In this document: positions 21,023 through 21,702 of the stretch, one piece after another
Numbering within the stretch: the stretch's first letter is position 1
How the letters are laid out: each line of letters opens with the position of its first letter
Source of the DNA: a virus
IMG/VR virus record: IMGVR_UViG_3300031578_000391
Coordinates: 1 to 21,702 of that record
Strand: one strand, 5' to 3'
DNA length: 21,702 bases
Made by a program: the position numbers and the translations under genes
Notes under the pieces: model-generated
The model's input: only the letters and a program-made list of their open reading frames with translations
Database searches by the model: none
Told to the model about the DNA's origin: nothing

Positions 21023-21702
21023 ATGGGAGTGCCAACGAAGTTCTTTACCTTCGTAGATTCTCAGGCCGCGGCGGGGTTGATTACGGCGGCGCGGCTCAAC
21101 GGCGACTTCGACCCCCTCTATGCGTGCCTCGACCCCGCTGTGGGCGGGCTAGAGGATACCAACGTCAAGTCCGGGGCGAAGATCGTCTGCACCGACCGCG
21201 CACATACCATCACCGGGATTTGGACGTTCACGACTGCCCCGGTCCTGCCAGATGGTTCCGTTGCGGATGCCAAGCTCACGTCCAACGTGATGCTCAAGAC
21301 GACCTACGACACGGACATAGACGGGCAGGTAGAAGACGCGGACACGGTTGACGGACAGCACGCCGCCGCGTTCGCCGCCGCCGCGCACAATCACAACCTC
21401 AACGACCTTACGGAGAAATCCTATAACTCCCTAACCGACAAGCCCTCCACGGGTTATGCGCTGTGTGTAACCGCCGCCGCCCTTAGCCCGGCTGATGGCC
21501 TGACGTATTATTTTGGTAGTCGCTATTCGGCCCCGACGACCACGGCGGACTTTTGCCGAGTCTATATTCCAACGGCCGGAACTATCAAGACGGCGTATGT
21601 TTTTTGGGCCGGGTCGGCCCCAACGGCCGAAAACATCTCTGTGTACATCCGGCTCAACAACACATCGGACACGCTCATTGAGACCATCGGCGATGTGGCG
21701 GA
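21023..21702 (+). CDS. Tail fibre protein, 5' part (continues beyond window)
   Basis: An open frame from ATG 21023, with AAGGAG six bases upstream, to the window edge: 226 codons and no stop. It starts MGVPTKFFTFVDSQAAAGLI. The DADTVDGQHAAAF segment (about residues 111-123), with AHNHNLNDLTEKSYNSLTDKPS just after it, is typical of phage fibre shafts, and the ADTVDGxH element is shared with the deacetylase fibre upstream. The following YYFGSRYSAPTTTADFCRVYIPTAGTIKTAYVFW and NISVYIRLNNTSDTLIET region is strand-rich and looks like a receptor-binding or shaft module. The receptor specificity cannot be told because the C-terminus lies outside the window. Confidence 0.8.
   Translation, partial: MGVPTKFFTFVDSQAAAGLITAARLNGDFDPLYACLDPAVGGLEDTNVKSGAKIVCTDRAHTITGIWTFTTAPVLPDGSVADAKLTSNVMLKTTYDTDIDGQVEDADTVDGQHAAAFAAAAHNHNLNDLTEKSYNSLTDKPSTGYALCVTAAALSPADGLTYYFGSRYSAPTTTADFCRVYIPTAGTIKTAYVFWAGSAPTAENISVYIRLNNTSDTLIETIGDVA

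Overview
The window reads as part of the genome of a tailed, double-stranded DNA phage, probably uncultured. It is GC-rich and densely packed, with start and stop codons often overlapping. It carries a complete DNA-packaging and head module: small and large terminase, portal, scaffold and major capsid. A portal of about 650 aa, a separate acidic scaffold, an adaptor-like protein and a roughly 620-aa tail or DNA-stabilisation-like protein suggest a short-tailed (podovirus-like) virion. No tape-measure, sheath or baseplate gene is visible, although the window ends inside the tail-fibre genes. The host is not identifiable. Consensus sigma70-type promoters (TTGACA with TATATT or TATAAT) point to an ordinary bacterial host, and spanin-like topology hints weakly at a diderm one.

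Layout. Positions 1-905, leftward, hold small early or regulatory-type genes: a partial 'HTPGPW' protein, a 60-aa CxxC protein with its own near-consensus promoter, a ribbon-helix-helix regulator, and a single-TM protein in an overlapping pair behind a second matching promoter. Positions 906-1700 hold no convincing gene. They contain three long pyrimidine tracts, nine copies of a 9-mer (TCTTCTCTT) in both orientations, a perfect 10-bp hairpin and a 21-bp dyad: an origin-like or regulatory locus between divergent transcription units. A strong rightward promoter at 1701-1730 leads into two small unknown genes, a tRNA-Trp(CCA), a structured stretch, and three small membrane or coiled-coil genes that look lysis-related.

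From 3538 the packaging and head genes follow: TerS, an overlapping small gene, a NUMOD3/HNH endonuclease, TerL (TTG start), two small unknowns, portal, scaffold and major capsid. A terminator-like hairpin comes after the capsid gene. Next are three small structural-type genes, two large beta-helix tail proteins, an adaptor-like protein, a tail-hub/stabilisation-like protein, a fibre carrying a polysaccharide deacetylase, and the start of another fibre.

The most interesting part is the adsorption apparatus (12329-21702). One protein fuses a pectate-lyase-like beta-helix to a C-terminal domain with SGNH-esterase-like motifs. A second beta-helix protein carries about 15 short Gly/Ala-rich repeats, which also appear at the N-terminus of the first. 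A third protein embeds a full set of CE4 (NodB) deacetylase residues in a fibre. Together they suggest a virion able to cut and deacetylate a surface polysaccharide. All functions are read from sequence motifs by eye; no search was run.
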